Assembly: GCA_934621665.1 (NCBI GenBank)
Contig: CAKTUT010000055.1
Coordinates: 1 to 10,235 of the forward strand
Reading direction: 5' to 3'
DNA: 10,235 nt
Source: an uncultured Oscillospiraceae bacterium
GTDB taxonomy: Bacteria > Bacillota > Clostridia > Oscillospirales > Oscillospiraceae
In this document: positions 1-7,685 of the stretch, piece after piece
Layout of the letters: every line of letters starts with the position of its first letter
Position numbering within the stretch: the first letter of the stretch is position 1
Program-made: the position numbers and the translations under genes
The notes under the pieces: model-generated
The model's database searches: none
Told to the model about the DNA's origin: nothing
The model's input: only the letters and a program-made list of their open reading frames with translations

Positions 1-535
1 CGTCGATATAGATGATGCCGCGCTGGGCGCGCTCGACATCAAAGTCTGCCGCCTGCAGGAGGCGAAGCAGAATGTTTTCCACATCCTCGCCCACATAACC
101 GGCCTCGGTCAGCGTTGTGGCGTCGGCAATGGCAAACGGAACGTTCAGAATTTTCGCCAGCGTCTGCGCAAACAGCGTTTTACCCGAGCCGGTAGGGCCG
201 ATGAGGAGAATATTGCTCTTTTGCAGCTCCACATCGGCGTCCTGCTCAAAGAAAATACGCTTATAATGGTTATAGACCGCAACGGACAGCGCGATTTTTG
301 CCTCGTCCTGACCGATAATGTAGCGATCCATATATGTTTTGATTTCCTGCGGCGTCGGAAGCGTATCCGGCCGCTCCAGCTGGGAGGTCTGACCCGTATG
401 CATCTCATCGCGCAGGATACCCGCGCAAAGATCAACGCATTCGTTGCAGATATACACATTTGGGCCGGCAATAATCCGGTTTACCTGCTCCTGCCGTTTA
501 CCGCAGAAAGAGCAGCGGACACTGTCTCTTGCCAT
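1..535 (-). CDS. clpX: ClpX, ATP-binding unfoldase subunit of the ClpXP protease (3' end outside window)
   Basis: This is the AAA+ unfoldase that recognises tagged or damaged cytoplasmic proteins, unfolds them with ATP and threads them into ClpP. The first 178 residues are visible. The N-terminal zinc-binding domain has C8/C11 and C30/C33. The AAA+ domain follows, with Walker A GPTGSGKT at 113-120 and the pore-loop GYVG at 146-149. The window ends inside Walker B (IIYID), so sensor and C-terminal parts are not seen. The ATG at 535 is chosen because it gives the canonical start [12 protein letters not shown] and has an AAAGGAGG SD at 545-552, nine bases upstream. It lies 29 bases after the clpP stop on the same strand, so it is probably co-transcribed with tig and clpP. 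No frameshift is seen in the visible part. Identity is secure from sequence motifs and gene order. Confidence 0.98.
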   Translation of the reverse strand, partial: MARDSVRCSFCGKRQEQVNRIIAGPNVYICNECVDLCAGILRDEMHTGQTSQLERPDTLPTPQEIKTYMDRYIIGQDEAKIALSVAVYNHYKRIFFEQDADVELQKSNILLIGPTGSGKTLFAQTLAKILNVPFAIADATTLTEAGYVGEDVENILLRLLQAADFDVERAQRGIIYID

Positions 536-564
536 GTTGCCTCCCCTCCTTTCCGGGGTGAAGT

Positions 565-1146
565 TTAGCGGTTATAAATGACCTTGTCGATCAGGCCGTA
601 TTCCTTGGCCTCCTCGGCAGTCATGAAGTTGTCGCGCTCGCACGCGGCGGTAATCGTCTCAATGTCCTTGCCGGTGTTGTTGGCCAGAATCGTATTCAGG
701 CGCTTTTTGATGATCTCCATGCGCTTGATGTGAATGGCCATATCCGTCACCTGCCCCTGCGTACCGGCAGAGGGCTGGTGAATCATGATCTCGGCGTTGG
801 GCAGCGCAATGCGCTTGCCCTTTGTGCCGGACGACAGCAGGAACGCGCCCATGGACGCAGCCAGACCAACGCAGATGGTGGACACGTCGCACTTGATATA
901 CTGCATGGTGTCATAGATCGCCATGCCGTCGGTGACAGAGCCGCCTGGGCTGTTGATGTAGAACTGGATATCCTTGTCGGGATCCTGCGCTTCGAGATAC
1001 AGCATCTGCGCCACAATCAGGCTGGCGGAGTTGTTGTCCACCTCGCCCGAGAGAAACACGATGCGGTCATTGAGAAGTCTTGAGAAAATGTCATAGGAGC
1101 GCTCGCCGCGGCTCGTCTGCTCCACAACATACGGGACTAAATTCAT
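565..1146 (-). CDS. clpP: ClpP, proteolytic subunit of Clp protease
   Basis: This is the serine peptidase that forms the double-heptamer chamber of ClpXP (and ClpCP where present) and degrades unfolded cytoplasmic proteins. It has 193 residues, the usual size. The catalytic triad is visible: Ser98 in GLAASMG, His123 in MIHQPS and Asp172 in ERDNF. The oxyanion-region motif SPGGSV is at 66-71. The N-terminus begins [11 protein letters not shown], typical of mature bacterial ClpP with a short or absent propeptide. The ATG at 1146 has an AAAGGAG SD at 1154-1160, seven bases upstream. It sits between tig (50 bases upstream) and clpX (29 bases downstream), the classic tig-clpP-clpX order. I saw no obvious CtsR direct repeat or CIRCE element in the short gap before it, so expression probably comes mainly from the tig promoter. 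Confidence 0.98.
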   Translation of the reverse strand: MNLVPYVVEQTSRGERSYDIFSRLLNDRIVFLSGEVDNNSASLIVAQMLYLEAQDPDKDIQFYINSPGGSVTDGMAIYDTMQYIKCDVSTICVGLAASMGAFLLSSGTKGKRIALPNAEIMIHQPSAGTQGQVTDMAIHIKRMEIIKKRLNTILANNTGKDIETITAACERDNFMTAEEAKEYGLIDKVIYNR

Positions 1147-1196
1147 AATGCTGCTCCTTTCTTCGGATGAAACATTCTAACCATCCGGAAAGAAAA

Positions 1197-2564
1197 TTAT
1201 TCCTTGATCTCCTCCTGCGCGGACTCAGCAGCTTCCTCGCCCTCGGCCTTCTTGGTGGTCTTCTTGGCTGCTTTCTTTGCAGTTTTCTTTTCTTCCACTG
1301 CAACCGCGTTGTCAACAATCAGCTTGACCGCTTTCTTTGCAGCAAGGTCAGCCTTAACAGCAGCCGTATCGACGAGGCTCTTGACCTTGTCAAGCTCCAT
1401 CTTATACTGGTCGGCCAGCTTCTGCAGCTCATCCTCAATTTCCTTTTCGGCGACTTCGATCTTCTCGTTGTCAACGATCTGGCTCAGGAGGATATTGGAG
1501 CGAACGGTGGTCTCAGCCATCGGACGCATCGACTCACGCAGCGCCTTGAGGTCGCCGCCGATTGCCTTTGCATAGTCGGCCAGTTTCATGCCCTGCATCT
1601 GAAGCTGCTGCGCAAACTGCTCCATGTGGCGGTCAACCTGCTCGTCGATCATGCAGGCAGGAATGTTGCAGGTCATGTTCTTGCCAGCCTGCTCCACAGC
1701 CGCGTTTTCAAACTCGCGGTCAGCGGCATCCTGACGGGTCTTGGTCAGCTTGGCCTTGATGTCCTTGCGCAGTGCAGCCAGCGTGTCAAACTCGGAAACG
1801 TCCTTTGCAAACTCATCGTCCAGCTCCGGCAGCATGGTCTGCTTGACCTCGTGCACCTTGCACTTGAACGTAGCTTCCTTACCGGCAAGCTCGGGGGTGT
1901 ATTCCTGCGGGAACGTAACGACAACGTCCTTTTCCTCACCGGCAGACGTACCGACCAGCTGATCCTCAAAACCCGGGATAAACGCGCCCGAGCCGAGCTT
2001 CAGCGAGTAGTTTTCCGCCTTGCCGCCCTCAAACGGCTTGCCGTCAACAAAGCCCTCAAAGTCAAAGACAACAGTATCGCCGTCCTTGGCCGGACGCTCT
2101 ACGGTCTCAATACGGGCGTTGCGCTCAGCCATGCGGTTGACCTCCGCATCAACCTCCGCCTTGGAGACGGAAACAGCGGTCTTGGGGACTTCGATGCCCT
2201 TATAATCGCCAAGGGTGACCTCGGGATAGAGTTCGGTGGTAACCGTCAAAACAACGTTGCCGTTCTCGTCGGTGTCCATATCGGCAACAGACGGCTGACC
2301 CACAGCCTTGAGCTGCTGGCCGGCAATTGCCTGCTCATAGATTTCGGGGAAGATTTCATTGACCGCATCCTCATAGAATACCGTCGCGCCGTACATGCTT
2401 TCCACAACCTTGCGGGGCGCTTTGCCCTTACGGAAGCCGGGGATCATGATATCCTTTCTGCACTTGGCATATGCCTTGTTCAGCGCGTTTTCAAACTCCG
2501 CCTTTTCGATCTCGACAACGACCTTTGCGCTGCCATTTTCTTTTTCTACGCTTTTGACGTTCAT
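1197..2564 (-). CDS. tig: Trigger factor, ribosome-associated chaperone and prolyl isomerase
   Basis: This chaperone docks near the ribosome exit tunnel and shields nascent chains. From the ATG at 2564 it has 455 residues. The N-terminal ribosome-binding domain carries the signature GFRKGKAPR at 43-51. An FKBP-type isomerase domain follows (roughly 155-240, with DGDTVVFDFEG and GSGAFIPGFEDQL), then the helical substrate-binding C-terminal domain. The reading frame is open 15 codons further upstream to 2609. I prefer 2564 because it gives the normal start MNVKSVEKEN, has an AGGAGG SD at 2574-2579, and because the predicted promoter would leave almost no leader for 2609. The last 32 residues (424-455) form a low-complexity tail, Lys/Ala/Thr-rich and then Glu-rich. 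It is the first gene of the tig-clpP-clpX unit. Identity is secure; the role of the tail is unknown. Confidence 0.97.
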   Translation of the reverse strand: MNVKSVEKENGSAKVVVEIEKAEFENALNKAYAKCRKDIMIPGFRKGKAPRKVVESMYGATVFYEDAVNEIFPEIYEQAIAGQQLKAVGQPSVADMDTDENGNVVLTVTTELYPEVTLGDYKGIEVPKTAVSVSKAEVDAEVNRMAERNARIETVERPAKDGDTVVFDFEGFVDGKPFEGGKAENYSLKLGSGAFIPGFEDQLVGTSAGEEKDVVVTFPQEYTPELAGKEATFKCKVHEVKQTMLPELDDEFAKDVSEFDTLAALRKDIKAKLTKTRQDAADREFENAAVEQAGKNMTCNIPACMIDEQVDRHMEQFAQQLQMQGMKLADYAKAIGGDLKALRESMRPMAETTVRSNILLSQIVDNEKIEVAEKEIEDELQKLADQYKMELDKVKSLVDTAAVKADLAAKKAVKLIVDNAVAVEEKKTAKKAAKKTTKKAEGEEAAESAQEEIKE

Positions 2565-2627
2565 TGTGGTTTTCCTCCTATGTGGTGCGGCCGTTTCGCC
2601 GTAGTTCACCGATTTTGAATCCGTAAT

Positions 2628-2656
2628 ATTCTATCAGACTTTTTTCAAGATTTCCA
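2628..2656 (-). promoter_or_regulatory. Predicted extended -10 sigma-A promoter for tig-clpP-clpX
   Basis: On the - strand a TGGAAA -35 (2651-2656) is separated by 17 bases from a TAGAAT -10 (2628-2633). The -10 is preceded by TGA, giving an extended -10. Transcription would begin near 2621, about 57 bases before the tig ATG at 2564. It lies in the 146-base gap between the phosphoesterase stop and tig, the only sizeable gap upstream of the clp genes. This is a motif match only. Confidence 0.6.
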
Positions 2657-2710
2657 CATCTATTTTCTGTTTTTGCAGAAAGTTTTCGATTTCTTCATTT
2701 TTTCCGGCTT

Positions 2711-3400
2711 TCATGGCAGGATTTGCTGCGGTTTGAAGTTTACATAATCAGCAGACACCAGCCTGAAATCAACGCCATGGTCTCTGCCCTGAAACGCCAG
2801 CCGGATACTTTCGGCGTGCAGATGTCCGTAATAGCACGCCGTCACGCCGTAGCGCTGCAAAAGTTCCAGAATTTCCTGACAGAAATAGCCGGTATATTTC
2901 GGCGGATAGTGCAGAAAGCACAGCTTTTCGTGCTCCCCCGCCGCCTTAAGCGACGTTTCCAGCCGTCCAAGCTCGCGCCGGAACACCTTTTCGTCGTGCG
3001 TTCCCTGCTTGTCCTCCTCATAGAACCAGCCGCGCGTGCCGCACAGCGCCGTCTGGCCATAGAACCAGCAGTTGTTGTTCAGCACATACAGGTTTTCAAA
3101 GCGGTTCTCCTCACAGAAACGATAAAACTTTGCCGCTGTTGACCACCAGTAATCGTGGTTGCCTTTCAGAATTATCTTTCTGCCGGGAATCGCGGAAATA
3201 AACGCAAAATCCTCTCTTGCATGTTCCAGATCGAGCGCCCAGCTGAGGTCGCCTGCCAGAACGGTTGTGTCCTCCGGCCGGATAACCGAAAGCCCCTCGC
3301 GCAGCTTGTCCACATAGCCAACCCATCGCCCGCCGAATACATCCATAGGCTTGTTTGCGCCAAACGACAGGTGCAGATCACCGATTGCGTACAACGCCAT
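2711..3400 (-). CDS. Calcineurin-like metallophosphoesterase (COG1768-like)
   Basis: This is a 229-residue cytoplasmic phosphohydrolase of the calcineurin-like fold, which uses a two-metal centre to cleave phosphoesters; the substrate is not known. The metal-binding motifs are complete and in order: GDLH at 7-10, AGDLSWALD at 49-57, KGNHDYWW at 79-86, LHYPP at 163-167 and YGHLH at 191-195. No signal peptide or membrane segment is seen. The overall pattern, including the end (LVSADYVNFKP), resembles the COG1768 group of predicted phosphohydrolases. The ATG follows the thrC TAA with no base between, and a GGAG lies nine bases upstream inside thrC, so translation is probably coupled. It is the last gene of the lepB unit. 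A protein phosphatase or nucleotide phosphodiesterase role cannot be separated from sequence alone. Confidence 0.88.
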   Translation of the reverse strand: MALYAIGDLHLSFGANKPMDVFGGRWVGYVDKLREGLSVIRPEDTTVLAGDLSWALDLEHAREDFAFISAIPGRKIILKGNHDYWWSTAAKFYRFCEENRFENLYVLNNNCWFYGQTALCGTRGWFYEEDKQGTHDEKVFRRELGRLETSLKAAGEHEKLCFLHYPPKYTGYFCQEILELLQRYGVTACYYGHLHAESIRLAFQGRDHGVDFRLVSADYVNFKPQQILP

Positions 3401-4882
3401 TTACAAAAGCTCCGTCACGGCGCGCGCCATCTCGTCTTTCTGGACGCACTTTGTAAAGCGCACTGCTTTTCCAGCAAGCCCAGCCAGCGGCGTGGGCGCG
3501 GGACGACCGCTTACCGCAGACAACTGACCGATGATTTCTGTTCCGGTCTTTTGCTTGGTGCAGCCAAGCGCATGCAAGACACTTCCGCAGAATTTAAAGG
3601 GGCTGGCTGTGGATACGATCACGGACTTGTGTGCATCGCCCGTCGAAGCACGGTACTGCTCCAGAACGTTCCACGCGACCGCCGTGTGCGTATCGGGCAG
3701 ATAGTGCTGCTGCTCATACGCTGCGCGGATCGTCTGCTCCGTCGCCTTATCGTCGCAGAAGCCCGCCGCAAAGATTTCACCGATCTGACGGCGCAGCTCG
3801 TCCGAAACCGTATAGCGGCCGGTTTTGCTCAACTGCGCCATATAACCGCGCACTGCCTTGTCCGAGCCGGAGAGCAGATAAAGCAGCCGTTCCAGATTGG
3901 ATGAAATCAGGATATCCATTGACGGAGACTCGGTGGCATAGAACGGGCGGTTGCGGTCATATGTGCCGCTTGTGATAAAGTCCGTCAGGACGTTATTCGC
4001 GTTTGATGCACAGATGAGTTTTCCAACCGGCAGACCCATGCGTTTTGCGTAGTAGGCCGCCAGAATGTTGCCGAAGTTTCCAGTGGGCACGCAGAAGTTG
4101 ACCGCCTCGCCCGCCGCAAGCTTCCCCGCCGCGCGCAGATCACACCACGCAGAGATATAGTACACAATCTGCGGCAGGACTCTGCCCCAGTTGATGGAGT
4201 TTGCCGACGAGAAGAAGCAGCCCTTTGCCGCCATCTCCTCGCGCAGCGCCGCGTCAGAGAAAATCTTCTTGACGCCTGTCTGCGCATCGTCAAAATTTCC
4301 ACTTACCGCGCAGACACCAACATTTTCGCCCTCCTGCGTCACCATTTGCAGCTTCTGGATCTCAGACACGCCATTTTCCGGATAGAATACCAGAATTTTG
4401 GTGTGCGCGACATCACGGAATCCCTCCAGTGCGGCCTTGCCGGTATCGCCGGACGTAGCCACAAGGATGCACGCCGTTTTCTCCTCGCCCGTCTTTTTCA
4501 GCGAAGCCGTCAGCAAATATGGCAGCATCTGAAGCGCCATGTCCTTAAACGCACACGTAGGGCCATGCCAAAGCTCCAAGACAGACGTTGCATCATCCAG
4601 CTGCGTCAGCGGCGCAACGGCGGGCGTGTCAAATTTCGCCGCCCCATAGGCTTTCTGCGCGTACTCGCGCAGCTCGTCCTGCGTAAATTCGTCGAGATAA
4701 AGCTTCATAACGCGTACCGCGCGCTCCACATAACTGAGCTGCGCCAGCTCCTCCAGCGCAGCGCCGTCCAGCTGAGGGATACTTTCCGGCAAAAACAGGC
4801 CGCCGTCGCGGCTGAGTCCCTGTGCAATCGCCTGCGCGGCAGTGTAGCGCAGCGATGCGTCTCTTGTGCTGATGTATTTCAT
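3401..4882 (-). CDS. thrC: Threonine synthase (PLP-dependent)
   Basis: This enzyme converts O-phospho-L-homoserine to L-threonine and phosphate, the last step of threonine synthesis, in the cytoplasm. From the ATG at 4882 it has 493 residues, typical of the longer, yeast/E. coli-like class. The N-terminal motif YISTRDASLRYTAAQAI is typical. The PLP-binding lysine is K113 in GPTCAFKDMALQ. The phosphate- and cofactor-binding motifs SGDTGKA (144-150) and PTGNFGN (266-272) are intact. The frame is open upstream to 4975, but that part overlaps the dipeptidase. The ATG at 4882 has a GGAG six bases upstream and shares ATGA with the dipeptidase stop, so it is the better start. No homoserine kinase or homoserine dehydrogenase gene is in the window, so the rest of the pathway must lie elsewhere. 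Confidence 0.95.
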   Translation of the reverse strand: MKYISTRDASLRYTAAQAIAQGLSRDGGLFLPESIPQLDGAALEELAQLSYVERAVRVMKLYLDEFTQDELREYAQKAYGAAKFDTPAVAPLTQLDDATSVLELWHGPTCAFKDMALQMLPYLLTASLKKTGEEKTACILVATSGDTGKAALEGFRDVAHTKILVFYPENGVSEIQKLQMVTQEGENVGVCAVSGNFDDAQTGVKKIFSDAALREEMAAKGCFFSSANSINWGRVLPQIVYYISAWCDLRAAGKLAAGEAVNFCVPTGNFGNILAAYYAKRMGLPVGKLICASNANNVLTDFITSGTYDRNRPFYATESPSMDILISSNLERLLYLLSGSDKAVRGYMAQLSKTGRYTVSDELRRQIGEIFAAGFCDDKATEQTIRAAYEQQHYLPDTHTAVAWNVLEQYRASTGDAHKSVIVSTASPFKFCGSVLHALGCTKQKTGTEIIGQLSAVSGRPAPTPLAGLAGKAVRFTKCVQKDEMARAVTELL

Positions 4883-5814
4883 ATGTTCTCCACAACCTTC
4901 CATAGGGATTGTCCGAATATCTTTCTGACGGTCTGTTCGTCCATGCCGCGCTGTAAAAGCGCGTCTGCCAGCCACGGCATATCGCGTATGCCGCCGATAC
5001 CCTCCGGCAGCGTTTCACAGCCGTCAAAGTCTGTACCAATGGCGATATGCCCCTCGCCGCCCAACTGCAAAAAGTGGTCAATATGGCGATAGATATCCTC
5101 CACCGCCGCGCCGCTCTCCTGCGTCAGAAACGGCGGATAGAGATTGATTCCAGCCGTTCCGCCAAGCTGACAGATGGTACGGAACTGCTCATCTGTCAGG
5201 TTTCTCGGATGCGGACAGATCGCAGCGGAATTGGAATGGCTTGCAACAATCGGCCGTTCCGCCAGCTCCGCCATATCCCAGAAGCCGCGCTCTGACAGGT
5301 GGCTCACGTCTACCAGCATTCCAAGCTTCTGCGCGCGGCGAAAAAACGCCTTGCCCTGTGCCGTCAGTCCTGTGCCCGTCTGACAAGAGCCTCCAAGTGC
5401 GTTTTCCAAGTTCCACACAAGCGAAATCATCCGCACGCCCTGTTCATATGCCTCATCCAGCCGCCCCGGGTCGCACCGCAGCGCCTCCGCGCCCTCGATT
5501 GCCAGAAACGCCGCGCGCTTTCCGCTCTGCATAGCGTGCTTTGCCTCTGCCGCCGTGCGGCAGAGCGTGATCGCGTCCCGGTTTTCATCCAGCTGGGTCA
5601 GAAAATACTCCAACGCCTGACGATACTGCTCGGTATGCGGAAGCTTATTTTGAATCCACGGCGTGCAGATCGCAAAAAACTGTGCCCATGCGCCAAGCGG
5701 CTTTGCCTGCTCCAGCGATACCGCCAGATGATTTTCGCGCAGCGGCTGCTCCCGCAGCCACAGCTCTACCGGCGTGTCACAGTGCCCGTCAAATAAAAAC
5801 AGTGGCTCTTTCAA
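4879..5814 (-). CDS. Membrane-dipeptidase family (peptidase M19) zinc dipeptidase, TTG start
   Basis: This is a 311-residue member of the renal-dipeptidase (M19) family, a TIM-barrel metallopeptidase that hydrolyses dipeptides, often of broad specificity or with a D-residue. The expected di-zinc ligands are visible: H11 and D13 (DGHCD), E107 (AIEGAE), H172 (DVSHLS), H193 (ASHSN) and D262 (GTDFDG). No signal peptide or membrane segment is seen, so it should act in the cytoplasm despite the family name. The start is TTG: the DGHCD motif is only 10 residues in, no in-frame ATG or GTG precedes it closely, and a GGAGG SD sits seven bases upstream. TTG overlaps the yraN stop (TTGA), and its own stop overlaps the thrC start (ATGA). 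The natural substrate is not indicated. Confidence 0.92.
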   Translation of the reverse strand: MKEPLFLFDGHCDTPVELWLREQPLRENHLAVSLEQAKPLGAWAQFFAICTPWIQNKLPHTEQYRQALEYFLTQLDENRDAITLCRTAAEAKHAMQSGKRAAFLAIEGAEALRCDPGRLDEAYEQGVRMISLVWNLENALGGSCQTGTGLTAQGKAFFRRAQKLGMLVDVSHLSERGFWDMAELAERPIVASHSNSAAICPHPRNLTDEQFRTICQLGGTAGINLYPPFLTQESGAAVEDIYRHIDHFLQLGGEGHIAIGTDFDGCETLPEGIGGIRDMPWLADALLQRGMDEQTVRKIFGQSLWKVVENI

Positions 5815-6173
5815 AATGCATCCTCCAAATAGCAGACTCTTGGCAGCTTTGTCTGCACGCCCTCAGGCGCGTAGATTTCAATCACGTCAAAGCGCGGCTG
5901 AAGTGCTGTCTCATTCTCTTCCAGCCACAAAAGCGCCGTCTGGCGCAGACGCTCCTGCTTTCGCGCATCCACAAACTCGCGCGCCGCGCCGTAGCTTGCA
6001 GACTTTCGCAGCTTGACCTCCGCAAACACCACAAACGCATCATTTTGCGCAATCAGATCAATCTCGCCGTAGCGGCAGCGAACGTTCCGCGCAATCACTG
6101 TATAGCCCTTTTGTTCCAGCACACGCGCGGCAAGCGCCTCCCCCCACGCGCCAAGTCCCTCATTTTTCACCAT
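5811..6173 (-). CDS. yraN: UPF0102 (YraN) family nuclease-fold protein
   Basis: This is a 120-residue member of the UPF0102/YraN family, usual length. It has the family pattern: [19 protein letters not shown] at 6-24, [14 protein letters not shown] at 29-42 and FAEVKLR at 50-56. D39 with E52-x-K54 fits the core of a PD-(D/E)XK nuclease-like fold. The family is commonly next to rnhB, as here, and a role in DNA repair or recombination has been suspected, but the substrate is not settled. The ATG at 6173 lies inside the last codons of rnhB, a 14-base overlap, with only a weak upstream AAGAAG, so translation likely depends on coupling to rnhB. A GTG is the next codon and cannot be ruled out as the true start. 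Confidence 0.9.
   Translation of the reverse strand: MVKNEGLGAWGEALAARVLEQKGYTVIARNVRCRYGEIDLIAQNDAFVVFAEVKLRKSASYGAAREFVDARKQERLRQTALLWLEENETALQPRFDVIEIYAPEGVQTKLPRVCYLEDAF
5822..5826 (-). promoter_or_regulatory. Shine-Dalgarno site fixing the TTG start of the dipeptidase
   Basis: GGAGG on the - strand lies seven bases upstream of the TTG at 5814 and inside the end of yraN. A nearby ATG lies just two bases downstream of this site but is out of frame with the dipeptidase and too close for use. This site is the main reason to accept the rare TTG start. Confidence 0.75.
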
Positions 6174-6783
6174 AAAACTTCTTTAAAAAGCTCATCCGAT
6201 GAATCGGGCACGGTCCAAATTCACGCAGCGCGTCATAGTGCCGCTGTGTGCCATAGCCTTTGTGCACGGCAAAACCGTACTGCGGATACGTCTCATCATA
6301 CTGCTCCATCAGCCGGTCACGGCTGACCTTGGCCAGAATCGACGCCGCCGCAATGCTGGCAGACAGGCTGTCTCCCTTGACAATTGTTCGAACCGGCACG
6401 CCGAAATCCGCCGCGCGGTTTCCGTCTACCAACGCAAGCTGCGGCCGCACACCCAGTGCGTCAATCGCCTGATGCATGGCGCGGAACGTTGCCTGTAAAA
6501 TGTTAATTTCGTCGATCACCTTTTCATCGCAGAACGCAATGCCATAGGCCGCCGCCTGCGCCGTGATGACATCAAACAGCTCTCGCCGTTTTTTGTCCGT
6601 CAGCTTTTTCGAGTCGTTCAGGCCGTCAATCTGCGCATCGCGCGGCAAAATCACCGCCGCCGCACACACCGGCCCGGCCAATGGGCCGCGTCCTGCCTCA
6701 TCCACGCCGCAGACAATCTCATAGCCCTCATCAAAAGCTTCGTGCTCATATTTCCAAAGATCGACCGTTTCCTGCTTTTTCAT
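6160..6783 (-). CDS. rnhB: Ribonuclease HII
   Basis: RNase HII cuts the RNA strand of RNA/DNA hybrids and nicks at single ribonucleotides in DNA, starting ribonucleotide excision repair. It has 207 residues, a normal size. The signature [12 protein letters not shown] gives catalytic D28 and E29. D120 (LVDGN) and D138 (VKGDS) match the other two catalytic acids, with the same 18-residue spacing as the E. coli pair. The conserved [14 protein letters not shown] stretch and the HKGYGT substrate-side motif are present. The ATG at 6783 shares ATGA with the rbgA stop and has a GAGGTGG SD about four bases upstream. It belongs to the lepB-rbgA-rnhB-yraN block, a conserved order in many Firmicutes. Confidence 0.97.
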   Translation of the reverse strand: MKKQETVDLWKYEHEAFDEGYEIVCGVDEAGRGPLAGPVCAAAVILPRDAQIDGLNDSKKLTDKKRRELFDVITAQAAAYGIAFCDEKVIDEINILQATFRAMHQAIDALGVRPQLALVDGNRAADFGVPVRTIVKGDSLSASIAAASILAKVSRDRLMEQYDETYPQYGFAVHKGYGTQRHYDALREFGPCPIHRMSFLKKFYGEK

Positions 6784-7685
6784 GCGTCCACCTCGTTTTC
6801 GGCCGCTTCGCCATCCAGCGCTGCTTCCGGCGGTGCTTCCAACGTAAAGCGTCCCAGTTTACAGCTGCGGTATTCCTCCAGCAGCACGCGCGCCATGCGC
6901 TCGGTGTCAATCTCACCGCCAGAAATCAAAAAGCCGCGCTTGCGCCCCGCCGCTTCCAGCAGTGCATAGCCCTCGGCATCGGACGGACAGTCGATTTTAT
7001 ACCGCGCACGAAGCGCGTCGGGATAACGTGTCCAAAGCATCTGCATCAGATGGCACGCCAGCGCCTCAGTGTCAAGAATATCGTCCTTGACCGCGCCGGT
7101 ATATGCAAGCCGGATACCAACCTCCGGATCTTCAAACCGCGGCCAGAGAATACCGGGCGTATCCAAAAGGAGCAGTCCGGTATCGACCGTTACCCACTGC
7201 TTGCCGCGCGTCACGCCGGGGCGGTTTTCGGCCTTTGCGCCCTTGCGCCCCGCAATCTGATTGATAAATGTCGATTTTCCCACGTTCGGGATGCCGACAA
7301 CCATGATTTTAAGTGGACGGCCGACCTGGCCTTTTTGCGCATAGCGCGCCAGCTTTTCCGCCAGCAGCTTGCGCACAGCGGGTACGAAGCCGTTAATTCC
7401 CTTTCGATTTTTGCAGTCGGTCTGCAAGACCGCCATCCCCTGGCTGCGGAAATAGTCGCTCCAACGGCGGATCATTTCCGGATCTGCCATGTCGATGCGG
7501 TTGAGGATGATCAGCCGCGGCTTATTGGCGCATAAAACGTCGATATCGGGATTGCGGCTGGAAAACGGAATCCGTGCGTCTACAATCTCACACACAGCGT
7601 CAACCAGACGGATGTCCTCCTCCATCATACGCCGCGTTTTTGTCATGTGGCCGGGATACCACTGAATATTCATCGAGTTTTCCAT
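6780..7685 (-). CDS. rbgA: Ribosome biogenesis GTPase RbgA (YlqF)
   Basis: This is a circularly permuted GTPase needed for late assembly of the 50S subunit. It has 301 residues. The motifs occur in permuted order: DARIP at 36-40 (G5-like), NRID at 62-65 (G4), GIPNVGKST at 131-139 (G1), PGVT at 156-159 (G2) and DTPG at 175-178 (G3). The family start IQWYPGHM is at 7-14. The C-terminal RNA-binding domain ends in an acidic tail. G4 has Arg where NKxD is usual. The ATG at 7685 shares one base with the lepB stop (TGATG), with a GGAG about 10 bases upstream. A second in-frame ATG at 7673 fits the usual family start [10 protein letters not shown] but lacks a good SD, so 7685 is preferred through coupling. 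Confidence 0.95.
   Translation of the reverse strand: MENSMNIQWYPGHMTKTRRMMEEDIRLVDAVCEIVDARIPFSSRNPDIDVLCANKPRLIILNRIDMADPEMIRRWSDYFRSQGMAVLQTDCKNRKGINGFVPAVRKLLAEKLARYAQKGQVGRPLKIMVVGIPNVGKSTFINQIAGRKGAKAENRPGVTRGKQWVTVDTGLLLLDTPGILWPRFEDPEVGIRLAYTGAVKDDILDTEALACHLMQMLWTRYPDALRARYKIDCPSDAEGYALLEAAGRKRGFLISGGEIDTERMARVLLEEYRSCKLGRFTLEAPPEAALDGEAAENEVDA

Noticed and set aside
1164..1187. A stem-loop (CGGATG/CATCCG) between tig and clpP
   Set aside because: Six base pairs with a 12-base loop and no T-run; too weak for a terminator, and no CtsR or CIRCE-type operator was seen there.
2565..2609. Upstream extension of tig to the ATG at 2609
   Set aside because: It lacks an SD, would leave about 12 bases of leader after the predicted promoter, and adds 15 residues not typical of trigger factor.
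1167..2618. A 483-codon open frame on the + strand, opposite tig and reaching toward clpP
   Set aside because: It is the mirror of the tig coding frame in a fairly GC-rich gene. Its product is Leu/Arg-rich without a recognisable domain, it has no promoter or SD that I can see, and tig is certain.
2664..2681. A stem-loop (TTTCTG/CAGAAA) between the phosphoesterase and tig as a terminator
   Set aside because: The stem is only six AT-rich base pairs and no T-run follows it on the - strand. Read-through from the lepB unit into tig remains possible.
6681..7535. A 284-codon + strand open frame opposite rbgA
   Set aside because: It is entirely antisense to rbgA and rnhB, with Arg/His/Ala-rich low-similarity sequence and no supporting start signals. 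The same holds for the + strand frames at 3155-3904, 4346-5092 and 5682-6326.
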